A stretch of 64,000 bases of DNA, taken from positions 171,671 to 235,670 of the forward strand of contig NZ_MPZM01000001.1 in assembly GCF_002936955.1 (NCBI RefSeq). The letters run 5' to 3'. The notes under the pieces were generated by a model. It did no database searches and was not told where the DNA came from. It saw nothing but the letters and a program-made list of their open reading frames with translations. This stretch comes from Oceanisphaera arctica (GTDB taxonomy: Bacteria; Pseudomonadota; Gammaproteobacteria; Enterobacterales; Aeromonadaceae). Numbering within the stretch: the first letter of the stretch is position 1; every line of letters begins with the position of its first letter. Of the stretch, positions 54,848-63,372 are shown piece by piece. The position numbers were made by a program, and so were the translations under genes.

Positions 54848-55717
54848 ATGGCCAAGCCGAAAGACACCTATTATCTGACCGCCAACTGTCCGGGTAGCCT
54901 GGGCACAGTGGACGTGATAACGCGCTACCTGTGCGAGCAGGGTTGCTATGTGGTGGAAATGCAGACCTTCGACGATGTGCTGAGTGGGCACTTCTTCATT
55001 CGAGTGGAATTTCGTCCGCCCCGGACGGCCCCCTTTGACGAAGCGGGTTTTCGGCATGGCTTGCAGCCCAGGGCCGCACAATTCGGGATGCAATGGGAGC
55101 TGGTCGCCGCCGAAGTACGCCCCAATGTGGTGATCATGGTCTCCCGGCTCGATCATTGCCTGAACGACTTGCTCTATCGTTATCGCACCGGTCAGCTGGC
55201 CATCGAAATTCCGGCCATCATTTCCAACCACCCGGATCTGCAGCGGCTGGCCGACTGGCATCATATTCCTTTCTATCATCTGCCGGTGAGCGACGACAAC
55301 AGGGCCGAGCAGGAAGAGCAGGTACTTGGCGTCATCAATGAATGCGAAGCCGATCTGGTGGTGCTGGCGCGTTACATGCAGGTGCTGAGCCCTGAGCTGT
55401 GCGCCGCCCTGACCGGCAAGGCCATCAATATTCATCACTCTTTGCTGCCCGGCTTCAGGGGCGAGCGACCTTATCATCAGGCCTACGACAAAGGCGTCAA
55501 GCTGGTAGGGGCCACGGCGCACTACATCAATAACGATCTGGATGAGGGCCCCATTATTACCCAGGGGGTGGAGGTGGTGGATCACAGCCATTATCCGGAA
55601 CAGTTAACCGCAAGGGGGCGGGATATCGAGTGCATTACCCTGGCCAGAGCGGTGCAATATCATATCGAGCGTCGGGTCTTCCTGCATAACGGCAAGACGG
55701 TGGTCTTTACCAACTGA
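54848..55717 (+). CDS. purU: Formyltetrahydrofolate deformylase
   Basis: 289 residues. N-terminal ACT domain (YLTANCPGSLGTVDVITRYLCEQGCYVVEMQTF) and C-terminal formyltransferase-like domain with AIISNHPDLQRLAD, ARYMQVLSPELC, catalytic NIHHSLLPGF and TAHYINNDLDEGPII. It releases formate from 10-formyl-THF to balance one-carbon pools; in E. coli it is controlled by glycine and methionine. Confidence 0.95.
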   Translation: MAKPKDTYYLTANCPGSLGTVDVITRYLCEQGCYVVEMQTFDDVLSGHFFIRVEFRPPRTAPFDEAGFRHGLQPRAAQFGMQWELVAAEVRPNVVIMVSRLDHCLNDLLYRYRTGQLAIEIPAIISNHPDLQRLADWHHIPFYHLPVSDDNRAEQEEQVLGVINECEADLVVLARYMQVLSPELCAALTGKAINIHHSLLPGFRGERPYHQAYDKGVKLVGATAHYINNDLDEGPIITQGVEVVDHSHYPEQLTARGRDIECITLARAVQYHIERRVFLHNGKTVVFTN

Positions 55718-55756
55718 GCTTTACAGACCCTAATAAACAGCGGAGCTTATTCACAG

Positions 55757-57700
55757 ATGAACAAAACCCTATTGGCCGGGCTGATGGCGCTGGCCCTGGC
55801 AGGCTGTGCCAGCAAGCAGCCGGAACAGCCTTTTACCCTGACCCTGGCCCATATCAACGACACCCATTCGCATTTTGACCCGACCGACGCACGCGTGACG
55901 CTGGGCAATCAGGCGGTGTTTACCCGTCTTGGCGGGCACCCCCGCCTGCTGGGGTATGTCAATGCACTGCGCCAGCAGGCGGCACGGGACGATCAACCGC
56001 TGCTGTTTGTACACGGCGGAGACGCCTGGCAGGGTACCGGCTATTTCAAACTCAACCGGGGCGCGATGAACGCCGATGTGCTGAGTCGCATGCAGCTGGA
56101 CGCCATGGCGCTGGGTAATCATGAACTTGATCTCGATAACGGTCGGCTGTCTGCCTTTATTCAGAGCGTCAACTTTCCGGTGCTGGCCGCCAACCTGGAT
56201 GCCAGCCAGGATCCGGACCTGAACGGCCTGGACAACCTCAAGCCCTATGTCCTCTATGCCTTTGACGGCAATAAAAAGAAACGGGTCGAGAGCGTCGAGG
56301 ACGCAGGCAAACGCCCTGTTGTGGCGGTGATGGGGCTGGTGCTGGAAGACATGGCAAACATAGCCCCTAATGTCGGCATGCTGCGTTTCGAGCGGGAAGT
56401 CGACAGCGCTCAGCGTACCGTCAGGGCTCTGCGCGAGCAGGGCGTGAAATACATAGTCGCGGTGACCCACCTGGGGCTGGAGCGAGATCAGCGCCTGGCC
56501 CAGAAGGTCAACGGCATCGACGTGATCGTCGGCGGCCATTCTCACAGTCTGCTCGGTGACTTCAGCAACCTCGGCTGGGGTGACGGCGGACCCTATGCCC
56601 GCCAATTCAATAATCCGGACGGGATCGGCACCACCTGTGTGGTGCAGGCCGGCCAGTTTGCCCAGACCATGGGGCAGGTTAATGTCACCTTTACCCTCGA
56701 TGGACGGGTCAGCCGCTGTGAGGGGGGCAACACCCTGTTGTCGGATAACGTCTTCTACCGTGATATTCGTCGGGGGGATAACCATAGGTTGAACGAGGCG
56801 CAACAGCAGCGAGTGGCAGCCGCCATCGAGGCCGAGCCCAATATCAAAATGGTGGCGGAAGACCCGGCGCTGCGTGCGCACATCGATAAAGTGTATCTCC
56901 CGGCGCTGACCAAAGCCTACGGCGACGTGGTAGGTCATGTGCCTTTGCTGCTAAAGCATGTGCGGCTGCCGGTCGAAGGCAGTGGCTCTCGGGTGGCCCC
57001 CCTGGTGGCGGCGAGCCAGCTGTATTGGGTCAATACCCCGGAAGTACAGGCGGTGACCGGCCGCCGCGCCGACTTTGCCCTGGTAGCCGCCGGCTCGGTG
57101 CGCAACAGCCTGGAGCCGGGCGCGCTTAAAGAAGGCAATGTCGGCCTGGAGCTGTTGCCCTTCGCCAACCCCGTCAGTCTGGTGTCGCTTACCGGCCGCC
57201 AGGTGACGGGATTGTTGCTGGAAACCATTAACGCTTCTTTACCGTCGGCCGCTCATACCGGCAGGTTCCCCTACGGAGCCGGGCTGCGTTATACCTTTAA
57301 CGAAACCAGCCGGGGGCGGGGTTATCTCAACCGTATCGAATACCTGGATAACGGCCAGTGGCAGCGAATTGAACCGGATACCCGCTATCAGGTGGCACTG
57401 ACCGGCTACCATGCGTCCGGCAACGATGGTTGGAATACGCTGTTTGATTCACAACAGGCGTTCACCGACCGGCTGGATCTGGCGTTCGTCAATGGCAAGC
57501 TGACCGGGTTTCCGGTGGCCCGGCTGAGTAAAAACGTGCAGGGCGCCATCGAGGTGCACTACATCAACCAGCCACTGAACTGCAAAACGGCAGGGGTTGC
57601 CTGCAACACCGATGCCCGGGCTTTTATCGATTATGTACGAGAGCGCAGGCCGGTACTGACGGCATTGCCCGAAAGCGGGATCACGCTCAACCGTTTGTAA
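55757..57700 (+). CDS. 5'-nucleotidase lipoprotein (NadN/UshA-like)
   Basis: 647 residues. Lipobox LAGC (Cys17). Metallophosphatase domain: LAHINDTHSHFDP, HGGDAWQGTGYF, ALGNHELDLDNG, VAVTHLGLERD, GGHSHSLL; C-terminal nucleotidase domain with NSLEPGALKEGNVGLELLPFAN and GYHASGNDGWNTLF. Closest in pattern to Haemophilus NadN, which releases nicotinamide riboside from NAD; UshA-like nucleotide salvage is the alternative. It follows purU by 39 bases. Confidence 0.88.
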   Translation: MNKTLLAGLMALALAGCASKQPEQPFTLTLAHINDTHSHFDPTDARVTLGNQAVFTRLGGHPRLLGYVNALRQQAARDDQPLLFVHGGDAWQGTGYFKLNRGAMNADVLSRMQLDAMALGNHELDLDNGRLSAFIQSVNFPVLAANLDASQDPDLNGLDNLKPYVLYAFDGNKKKRVESVEDAGKRPVVAVMGLVLEDMANIAPNVGMLRFEREVDSAQRTVRALREQGVKYIVAVTHLGLERDQRLAQKVNGIDVIVGGHSHSLLGDFSNLGWGDGGPYARQFNNPDGIGTTCVVQAGQFAQTMGQVNVTFTLDGRVSRCEGGNTLLSDNVFYRDIRRGDNHRLNEAQQQRVAAAIEAEPNIKMVAEDPALRAHIDKVYLPALTKAYGDVVGHVPLLLKHVRLPVEGSGSRVAPLVAASQLYWVNTPEVQAVTGRRADFALVAAGSVRNSLEPGALKEGNVGLELLPFANPVSLVSLTGRQVTGLLLETINASLPSAAHTGRFPYGAGLRYTFNETSRGRGYLNRIEYLDNGQWQRIEPDTRYQVALTGYHASGNDGWNTLFDSQQAFTDRLDLAFVNGKLTGFPVARLSKNVQGAIEVHYINQPLNCKTAGVACNTDARAFIDYVRERRPVLTALPESGITLNRL

Positions 57701-57704
57701 GTAC

Positions 57705-57731
57705 AACAAGCCCGGCATGACCGGGCTTGTT
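57705..57731 (+). terminator. Terminator after the nucleotidase
   Basis: AACAAGCCCGG-CATGA-CCGGGCTTGTT directly after the stop. From here to 58024 no gene is seen; the last 60 bases are AT-rich and probably hold the next promoter. Confidence 0.85.
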
Positions 57732-58024
57732 CGTTAATGAGCACCGCGCTTTTTTCATCGATGAGGGAATACTGAGATCTGTTTGGATCTGAACTTCCGT
57801 GTCGAGGCGGCGGTGCTTTCCTCTTGCCCGGCAGATCCTGGAAAACGAAGTTGGATTCAAGTGGAATCAAGGGGCGGTCGGGCTTGCAGGGTGAGCCTTA
57901 TCTCGGGCTCGACATCGATTTTCAATCCTGTCAGACTCGCCGTCATCGCATTGATATTAAAAATTGTTATCAAGAAATCTGCTATGTTTACATACTTTAT
58001 TGAGTCTGTTTTGGGAGTCGAATC

Positions 58025-58564
58025 ATGAAGCCAGCCATTGCCGCAGCGCGAGGCCGCCGCTCCTTGCCGACCTTAGCTCTTGGCCTGCTGCTGGGGGCCT
58101 GGAGCTCGCTGTTGTACGCCGCCGATCCTCTGCCTGTACCACAAGGGCGGGTGGTCTTGACCGTGACCGGCAAGATTGCCGTGACCAATGCCGACAACAA
58201 GGCCGAGTTTGATATGGAGATGCTGTCGGCCTTGCCGCAGCATGAGTTCAACACTAGGACTCCCTGGGCGGATCAGAAACAACATTTTCGTGGAGTGCTG
58301 CTGAGTGATCTGTTACAGCGTGTCGAGGCCGAAGGTTCACAGTTGCGGATTATGGCTTTGAATGAATACCATCATGATGTCAATATGAAGACGGTGAAGG
58401 AGCTCCCCCTCTTACTGACGACGCATCTGGACGGCAAGCCGATGAAAATACGAGATAAAGGCCCTGTGTGGCTGATGTTACCTCTGTCGGATAACCCGCA
58501 GCTGGACACCAAGCGTTTTCACGAGCTGCTGGTCTGGCAGCTGAAAAGCCTGGATGTGCGCTAA
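58025..58564 (+). CDS. Periplasmic molybdopterin-binding-fold protein
   Basis: 179 residues with signal peptide (LALGLLLGAWSSLLYA). The mature domain follows the sulfite-oxidase/oxidoreductase molybdopterin-binding fold (LTVTGKIAVTN, FDMEMLSALPQHEFNTRTPW, FRGVLLSDLLQRV, GPVWLMLPLSD), but the cofactor-ligating cysteine of true enzymes is not evident, so it is probably a sensor rather than an enzyme. It ends 2 bases before a GGDEF-EAL gene and is likely its periplasmic partner. Confidence 0.75.
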   Translation: MKPAIAAARGRRSLPTLALGLLLGAWSSLLYAADPLPVPQGRVVLTVTGKIAVTNADNKAEFDMEMLSALPQHEFNTRTPWADQKQHFRGVLLSDLLQRVEAEGSQLRIMALNEYHHDVNMKTVKELPLLLTTHLDGKPMKIRDKGPVWLMLPLSDNPQLDTKRFHELLVWQLKSLDVR

Positions 58565-58566
58565 CG

Positions 58567-60462
58567 GTGAAGACCTTCAAGTTGCTCGCTCTCACCGTCA
58601 TCGTCCTGGTATTCGGCGGCAGCTCTCTGTACAGCTACAACCGGGATCTGGAGGTGGTGCGTTACGTGTCGGCGACCATCAAGGCCGTCGGCTGGTCCAG
58701 CTCCGAGCTGGAGACGGAATTGCTCAAGTTTGACCATGCACTGACGGCGCTGTCGGCTCATACCGCCGACAAAGCCTACGTCCAGCTGCGCTTCGAGCTG
58801 CTGTGGAGCCGAATCGATACTCTGCTGCAGGGACAAGAGAACCGCCCGCTGCGCGAGCAGCCGGGGGTGATGTCGCTGCTGGACAGCTTTTCTCGGCAGC
58901 TCGAGGACTGGGAAGACAGGGTTTATGCGCTGCGCGCAGATGACCGAGCCGAAATACTGGCGCTGCGACAGGAGCTGGCGCCCTTCCGGCAGCAGGCGCG
59001 GGAAATCAACGTCGACAGCTTTTCCGGTGACAAGGTCTGGCAACAGCTCGATATCATCCAGGATGTTCGTCTGCGCTCCAGCTTGTATCTGGCCGGCCTG
59101 CTGTTCAGTGGCGGCCTGATGTTGTGGTTTCTGGTGAGGGAAAACCGCCGCAATCGCCACCTGGCCTATCACGACATGCTCACCGGCCTGCCCAACCGCA
59201 TGTTTTTCTATCAGCTGATAGGCCAGGCCCTGAACCGTGCCCGACGGGAGCGGCAGAGTCTGGCGGTTCACATGGTGGACTTGAACAGCTTTAAGTCCAT
59301 CAACGACAGCCTGGGTCATGAAGTGGGGGACAGCCTGCTGCGGGAGATTGCTGTCCGGTTGAGTGACACCATAGGCACACAAGGCCAGGTGGCCCGGTTG
59401 GGCGGCGACGAATTCGTCATCATCCAGCGGCTCGAACAGGCCGAGGATGCCGGGCTGATGGCTAAACGATTGTTGGAGTCGCTGTCTCGTGATGTGCAAC
59501 TGCCCGACGGCTGTCTGTCGCCCCAGGCTTGCATCGGCACCAGCCTCTATCCCGAGCACGGCACCACCATCCCCGAGTTGTTGAGTCATGCGGACACGGC
59601 CATGTATTACGCCAAACACAGCCGCAAGACCATGGTGCAGATGTTCGAGCCGGGCATGGACGAGCGACGACTACGCCGGCAGAAACTGGCAGTGTCCTTG
59701 CAGGCGGCGATTGAACAGGATCGGCTGGCCCTGCATTACCAACCGATTTTTCGGTTGAACAGCGGCGCCATCGAGTCGGTGGAAGCGCTGCTGCGCTGGC
59801 ACTCGGCCGAGCATGGTGTTGTCAGTCCGCTCGAGTTGATCGCGGTGGCCGAAAGTCATGGCCTGGCGCACCGGCTGAATGACTGGGTGCTGTCACAGGC
59901 TTGTCGACAGCTGCACAGCTGGCACCAGGCCGGTTTCGACTGGCTGAAGGTGAATGTCAATATCAGTCCCAATATCTTTATGGACGGAGAACTGGCAGGT
60001 ACCGTCAGCCGGGTATTGCACCAAAGCGGTCTCGATGCGTCTAGCCTGGTGCTGGAAATTACCGAAGACACCAGCCTGTGGGATACCGCCGGCTCGCTCG
60101 ATATCCTGCAGGAGCTACGTGAACTGGGCATAGAGATAGCACTGGATGATTTTGGTACCGGCTATTCCTCCTTCAGCCACCTGCGCCAGTTGCCGCTCAA
60201 CAAGCTCAAGATCGACAAGTCCTTTGTGGCCGACCTGGCGACGGATCCCCGTGCGGTCAGTCTGGTCAAAACCATTATTTCGCTGGCCGAGAGTCTGGAC
60301 ATGACGGTCACTGCCGAAGGCATCGAACTCCCCGAACAGCAGGCGCAGCTGCAATTGCTGGGCTGTGAACTGGGCCAGGGCTATCTGCTGGCCAGGCCCA
60401 TGCCGGTCGAGGATATGGATTTGCTGTTGCAAGACAGGCTGCTCTGTTCCCGTTCGGCTTAA
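58567..60462 (+). CDS. GGDEF-EAL cyclic-di-GMP protein
   Basis: 631 residues from a GTG. Membrane helix at about 5-23, periplasmic helical region to about 175, second helix ILYLAGLLFSGGLMLWFL region, then GGDEF domain with intact RLGGDEF, and EAL domain with VEALLRW, DDFGTGYSS and DKSFV (catalytic residues appear present). It may act as cyclase, phosphodiesterase or both. The cotranscribed periplasmic protein probably modulates it. Confidence 0.9.
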   Translation: MKTFKLLALTVIVLVFGGSSLYSYNRDLEVVRYVSATIKAVGWSSSELETELLKFDHALTALSAHTADKAYVQLRFELLWSRIDTLLQGQENRPLREQPGVMSLLDSFSRQLEDWEDRVYALRADDRAEILALRQELAPFRQQAREINVDSFSGDKVWQQLDIIQDVRLRSSLYLAGLLFSGGLMLWFLVRENRRNRHLAYHDMLTGLPNRMFFYQLIGQALNRARRERQSLAVHMVDLNSFKSINDSLGHEVGDSLLREIAVRLSDTIGTQGQVARLGGDEFVIIQRLEQAEDAGLMAKRLLESLSRDVQLPDGCLSPQACIGTSLYPEHGTTIPELLSHADTAMYYAKHSRKTMVQMFEPGMDERRLRRQKLAVSLQAAIEQDRLALHYQPIFRLNSGAIESVEALLRWHSAEHGVVSPLELIAVAESHGLAHRLNDWVLSQACRQLHSWHQAGFDWLKVNVNISPNIFMDGELAGTVSRVLHQSGLDASSLVLEITEDTSLWDTAGSLDILQELRELGIEIALDDFGTGYSSFSHLRQLPLNKLKIDKSFVADLATDPRAVSLVKTIISLAESLDMTVTAEGIELPEQQAQLQLLGCELGQGYLLARPMPVEDMDLLLQDRLLCSRSA

Positions 60463-60483
60463 CCCGCGCCTTTTTCGATTCTG

Positions 60484-60520
60484 AACACGCCCCTGTTTTC
60501 ATAATGCAAACAGGGGCGTG
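60484..60520 (+). terminator. Terminator after the GGDEF-EAL gene
   Basis: CACGCCCCTGTTT-TCATAATGC-AAACAGGGGCGTG, 13-base perfect arms, 24 bases past the stop; no T-tract. Confidence 0.75.
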
Positions 60521-60540
60521 ATCAGGATCGACCTTCCACT

Positions 60541-60617
60541 ATTTGTCGACACATCCCAATTTATTAAGCGAATCACCTGCTACTTTTAGCGTGTGAGCCA
60601 ATAAAGTGTCGACAAAT
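60541..60617. promoter_or_regulatory. Twin GntR-type operators upstream of the propionate locus
   Basis: ATTTGTCGACAC (60541-60552) and GTGTCGACAAAT (60606-60617) are exact reverse complements, each containing TTGTCGACA, the symmetric site expected for FadR-subfamily GntR repressors (TnGTnnnACnA type). The 53 bases between would hold the promoter. The second site ends one base before the ATG of the truncated GntR relic. Confidence 0.65.
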
Positions 60618-60618
60618 C

Positions 60619-60972
60619 ATGGCTGTACCGAGTGAAGACTTTCACTATCTGCTGCTCAGGCCCAGCCATCATCAGATGCTGGTCGGCCTGTTATGCGATA
60701 AGCGTTATCCGTTGCTGCGCAGGTATCGCCACCGTCTCTCTGCCCGCCACACCGATCCCGGACTCGCCCAGCTCGAACATCGCCAGACTCTGAATGCCGT
60801 GCTCCCGGGCGATGGTGAACTGGCCGAGCTGTTGATGCGTCGCCATCTTGCCCGCAGCCGTCGTCATCTGCTGGCCCAACTTCTTATCCAGCAATATGTC
60901 CAGCAAGATGTCCAGCAAGATGTCCAACTACATGCCCCACTACATGTCCAACAACAGGAGAAACAGCCATGA
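60619..60972 (+). pseudogene. Headless GntR regulator (FCD domain C-terminal half only)
   Basis: 117 codons. FHYLLLRPSHHQMLVGLLCDKRYPLLRRYRHRLS and [34 protein letters not shown] match the last two-thirds of an FCD ligand domain as found in GntR regulators preceding prpB in pseudomonads. The DNA-binding winged helix and the first FCD helices are missing, and no ribosome-binding site precedes the ATG. The C-terminus is a glutamine/valine-rich repeat tail. Its stop overlaps the prpB start (ATGA). Probably an in-frame deletion product; a surviving small effector-binding protein cannot be excluded. Confidence 0.65.
60889..60957 (+). repeat. 12-base tandem repeat in the relic's 3' end
   Basis: About three copies of GTCCAGCAAGAT (encoding VQQD) followed by degenerate TGCCCCACTACATGTCCAACA units. 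It extends the relic's C-terminus beyond the family's normal end. Confidence 0.6.
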
Positions 60973-61898
60973 AGCTCAGTCTATTTGAGGTGCTGCAAGG
61001 GGCGCGACCGCTGGCCATCGTCGGCGCCGTCAATGCCTACAGCGCCATGCAGGCAGAGCAGGCCGGACACCAGGCGCTCTATTTGTCCGGCGCCGGGGTG
61101 GCCAATGCCTCGTTCGGGCTGCCGGATCTGGGCATCACCAGCCTGAACGATGTTCTGGAGGATGCCCGGCGCATCACGGCGGCCTGCGAGCTGCCGCTGC
61201 TGGTGGACGCCGATACCGGCTTCGGTGGCGCTTTCAATATTGCCCGTACCGTGCGGGAGATGGAGCGGGCCGGGGTGGCGGGTCTTCATATCGAGGATCA
61301 GGTGGCCCAGAAACGCTGCGGTCACAGGCCCAACAAGGCCATCGTCTCGCTCGATGAAATGGTGGACCGGGTCACGGCGGCGGTGGATGCCCGCACCGAC
61401 GCTCGCTTCGCCATCATGGCGCGAACCGATGCGCTGGCGGTGGAGGGCATGAACAGCGCCGTCGAGCGGGCCCAGGCCTGTGTGGCCGCCGGTGCCGACT
61501 TTATCTTTCCCGAGGCGATGGAAAGCCTGGAGCAATACCGCAGCTTCTGTGAGGCAGTAAAAGTGCCGGTGCTGGCCAATATCACCGAATTTGGCAAAAC
61601 GCCGCTGTTCAGTCAGAACGAGCTGGCCGACGCCGGGGTGGCCATGGTGCTGTATCCGCTGTCGGCCTTTCGGGCCATGAGTCTGGCGGCGGAGACCGTT
61701 TATCGCCAGATCCTGAGTCAGGGCCATCAGCGTGATTTGCTGACGCAGATGCAGACCCGGGAGCAACTTTATCAGACGCTCGGCTATCATGATTACGAGG
61801 CCAAGCTGGATGCCCTGTTCGAACACTCGGTTCAAACAAAGCCGTCTGTTGAAACAAAAGGCTCTGTGGGTAATAAACAAGGAGGCAAGCATGACTAA
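60969..61898 (+). CDS. prpB: 2-methylisocitrate lyase
   Basis: 309 residues. Isocitrate lyase superfamily: [30 protein letters not shown], active-site loop KRCGHRPNK (Cys about 118) and [16 protein letters not shown]. It splits 2-methylisocitrate into pyruvate and succinate in propionate catabolism. It overlaps prpC by 8 bases. Confidence 0.96.
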   Translation: MKLSLFEVLQGARPLAIVGAVNAYSAMQAEQAGHQALYLSGAGVANASFGLPDLGITSLNDVLEDARRITAACELPLLVDADTGFGGAFNIARTVREMERAGVAGLHIEDQVAQKRCGHRPNKAIVSLDEMVDRVTAAVDARTDARFAIMARTDALAVEGMNSAVERAQACVAAGADFIFPEAMESLEQYRSFCEAVKVPVLANITEFGKTPLFSQNELADAGVAMVLYPLSAFRAMSLAAETVYRQILSQGHQRDLLTQMQTREQLYQTLGYHDYEAKLDALFEHSVQTKPSVETKGSVGNKQGGKHD

Positions 61899-63003
61899 CG
61901 CCGAAGGATTGCGCGGCCAGACCGCCGGCCAGACTGCACTGTGCACCGTGGGTAAGACCGGCTCCGGTCTTACCTATCGCGGATATGACATCGCCGACCT
62001 GGCCGCCCACGCCCAGTTTGAAGAGGTGGCCTTTCTGCTGCTGAAGGGCTATCTGCCCAACAAAGGGGAGCTGGGCGCCTTCAAGACCCGGCTGCGGGCC
62101 AATCGCGGCCTGCCGGCGGCGCTGCGCACAGTGCTTGAACTGATACCGGCCTCCGCCCACCCGATGGACGTGCTGCGCACCGGCTGCTCTGTGCTTGGCA
62201 ACCTGGAAACCGAACACAAGTTCAGCGAACAGCAGGAAGCGGCCGAACGATTGCTGTCACTGTTGCCTTCGATGATCTGCTACTGGTATCGCTACGCCCA
62301 CGACGGCGTGCGCATCGACACCGCCCTGGATGACGACAGCCTCGGCGGCCACTTCCTGCATATGTTGCGTGGCGAAGCCCCGCCCGAGCTGGATGTGAAG
62401 GTAATGAACTGTTCGCTGGTGCTCTATGCGGAGCACGAATTCAACGCCTCTACCTTTGCCGGCCGGGTTTGTGCCTCCACCCTGACCGACCTGCATTCGG
62501 CGGTGACGGCGGCCATTGGCACCCTGCGAGGGCCGCTGCACGGCGGCGCCAACGAGGCGGCGATGGCGATGATAGAGCAGTGGAGCGGTCCGGATGAGGC
62601 AGAGGCCGCCTTGCTGGGCATGCTCGAACGCAAGGAAAAAGTCATGGGCTTCGGTCATGCTGTTTATACGGTGAAGGATCCGCGCAATGCGCTGATCAAA
62701 CCCTGGGCCAAAAAGCTGAGTGAAGCGGCGGGTGATCGAGTTCTGTATCCGATATCCGAGCGGGTAGAGGAGGTGATGTGGCGCGAGAAAAAGCTGTTCG
62801 CCAACGCCGACTTCTATCACGCCAGCGCCTATCACTTCATGGGTATTCCGACCAAACTGTTCACGCCAATTTTCGTGCTCAGCCGGGTTACCGGCTGGAC
62901 CGCGCACATCATGGAGCAGCGCGCGCACAACCGCATCATCCGCCCCAACGCCGAATACGTGGGCCCGGCCCCCCAGAAGTGGGTACCGATAGCGAAGCGG
63001 TAA
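61891..63003 (+). CDS. prpC: 2-methylcitrate synthase
   Basis: 370 residues from the ATG at 61891 (AAGGAGG upstream). Citrate synthase fold: [13 protein letters not shown], catalytic His in [12 protein letters not shown] and in [16 protein letters not shown], Asp in the [12 protein letters not shown] region. It condenses propionyl-CoA with oxaloacetate. Confidence 0.95.
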   Translation: MTNAEGLRGQTAGQTALCTVGKTGSGLTYRGYDIADLAAHAQFEEVAFLLLKGYLPNKGELGAFKTRLRANRGLPAALRTVLELIPASAHPMDVLRTGCSVLGNLETEHKFSEQQEAAERLLSLLPSMICYWYRYAHDGVRIDTALDDDSLGGHFLHMLRGEAPPELDVKVMNCSLVLYAEHEFNASTFAGRVCASTLTDLHSAVTAAIGTLRGPLHGGANEAAMAMIEQWSGPDEAEAALLGMLERKEKVMGFGHAVYTVKDPRNALIKPWAKKLSEAAGDRVLYPISERVEEVMWREKKLFANADFYHASAYHFMGIPTKLFTPIFVLSRVTGWTAHIMEQRAHNRIIRPNAEYVGPAPQKWVPIAKR

Positions 63004-63046
63004 GCCGATATCAGCATCTTGGATACAAATCAGCTATCGGAATAAA

Positions 63047-63345
63047 GAGGCAACAGGGTTGCCTCCTCCGACGCGCTGCGAGCACATCCCTGTGACGCTC
63101 AGCAAATGCCATCCCTGGCATTTGACGGTCGGCTGAGGCAATCCCTGCCGCCTCTTTTGACGCCGGAGTTAGCTGTTGGTATCACCAACAGGCGATGCCG
63201 GAGCTTGAAGGAGAACAAAGGGAAGGAGTAAATACGGACGTCGCGCCTGCCATTGCCGCCGTTCTGCTCCTCCCCCTTGGCTGCGGGATACAGGTATAAC
63301 GGCAGGCTTTCGCCAGGGGGAGGCGGGGTGGGGGTGTTGCCTTTA
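63047..63345. repeat. Dispersed palindromic repeat, copy R7, between prpC and prpD
   Basis: Palindrome 63047-63156: GAGGCAACAGGG pairs with CCCTGCCGCCTC, tip AAATGCCATCCCTGGCATTT. Spacer 63157-63222 (GACGCCGGAGTT..CCAACAGGC..GAGCTTGAAGGAG). 63223-63345 carries a further inverted pair CCTCCCCCTTGGC / GCCAGGGGGAGG. It separates two genes that are normally close in prp operons. No gene inside. Confidence 0.78.
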
Positions 63346-63372
63346 TCGCCGCCGAATAACAAGGAGCACACC

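Noticed and set aside
60889..60957. 12-base tandem repeats considered as a CRISPR
   Set aside because: Units are contiguous with no spacers and lie in a coding frame.
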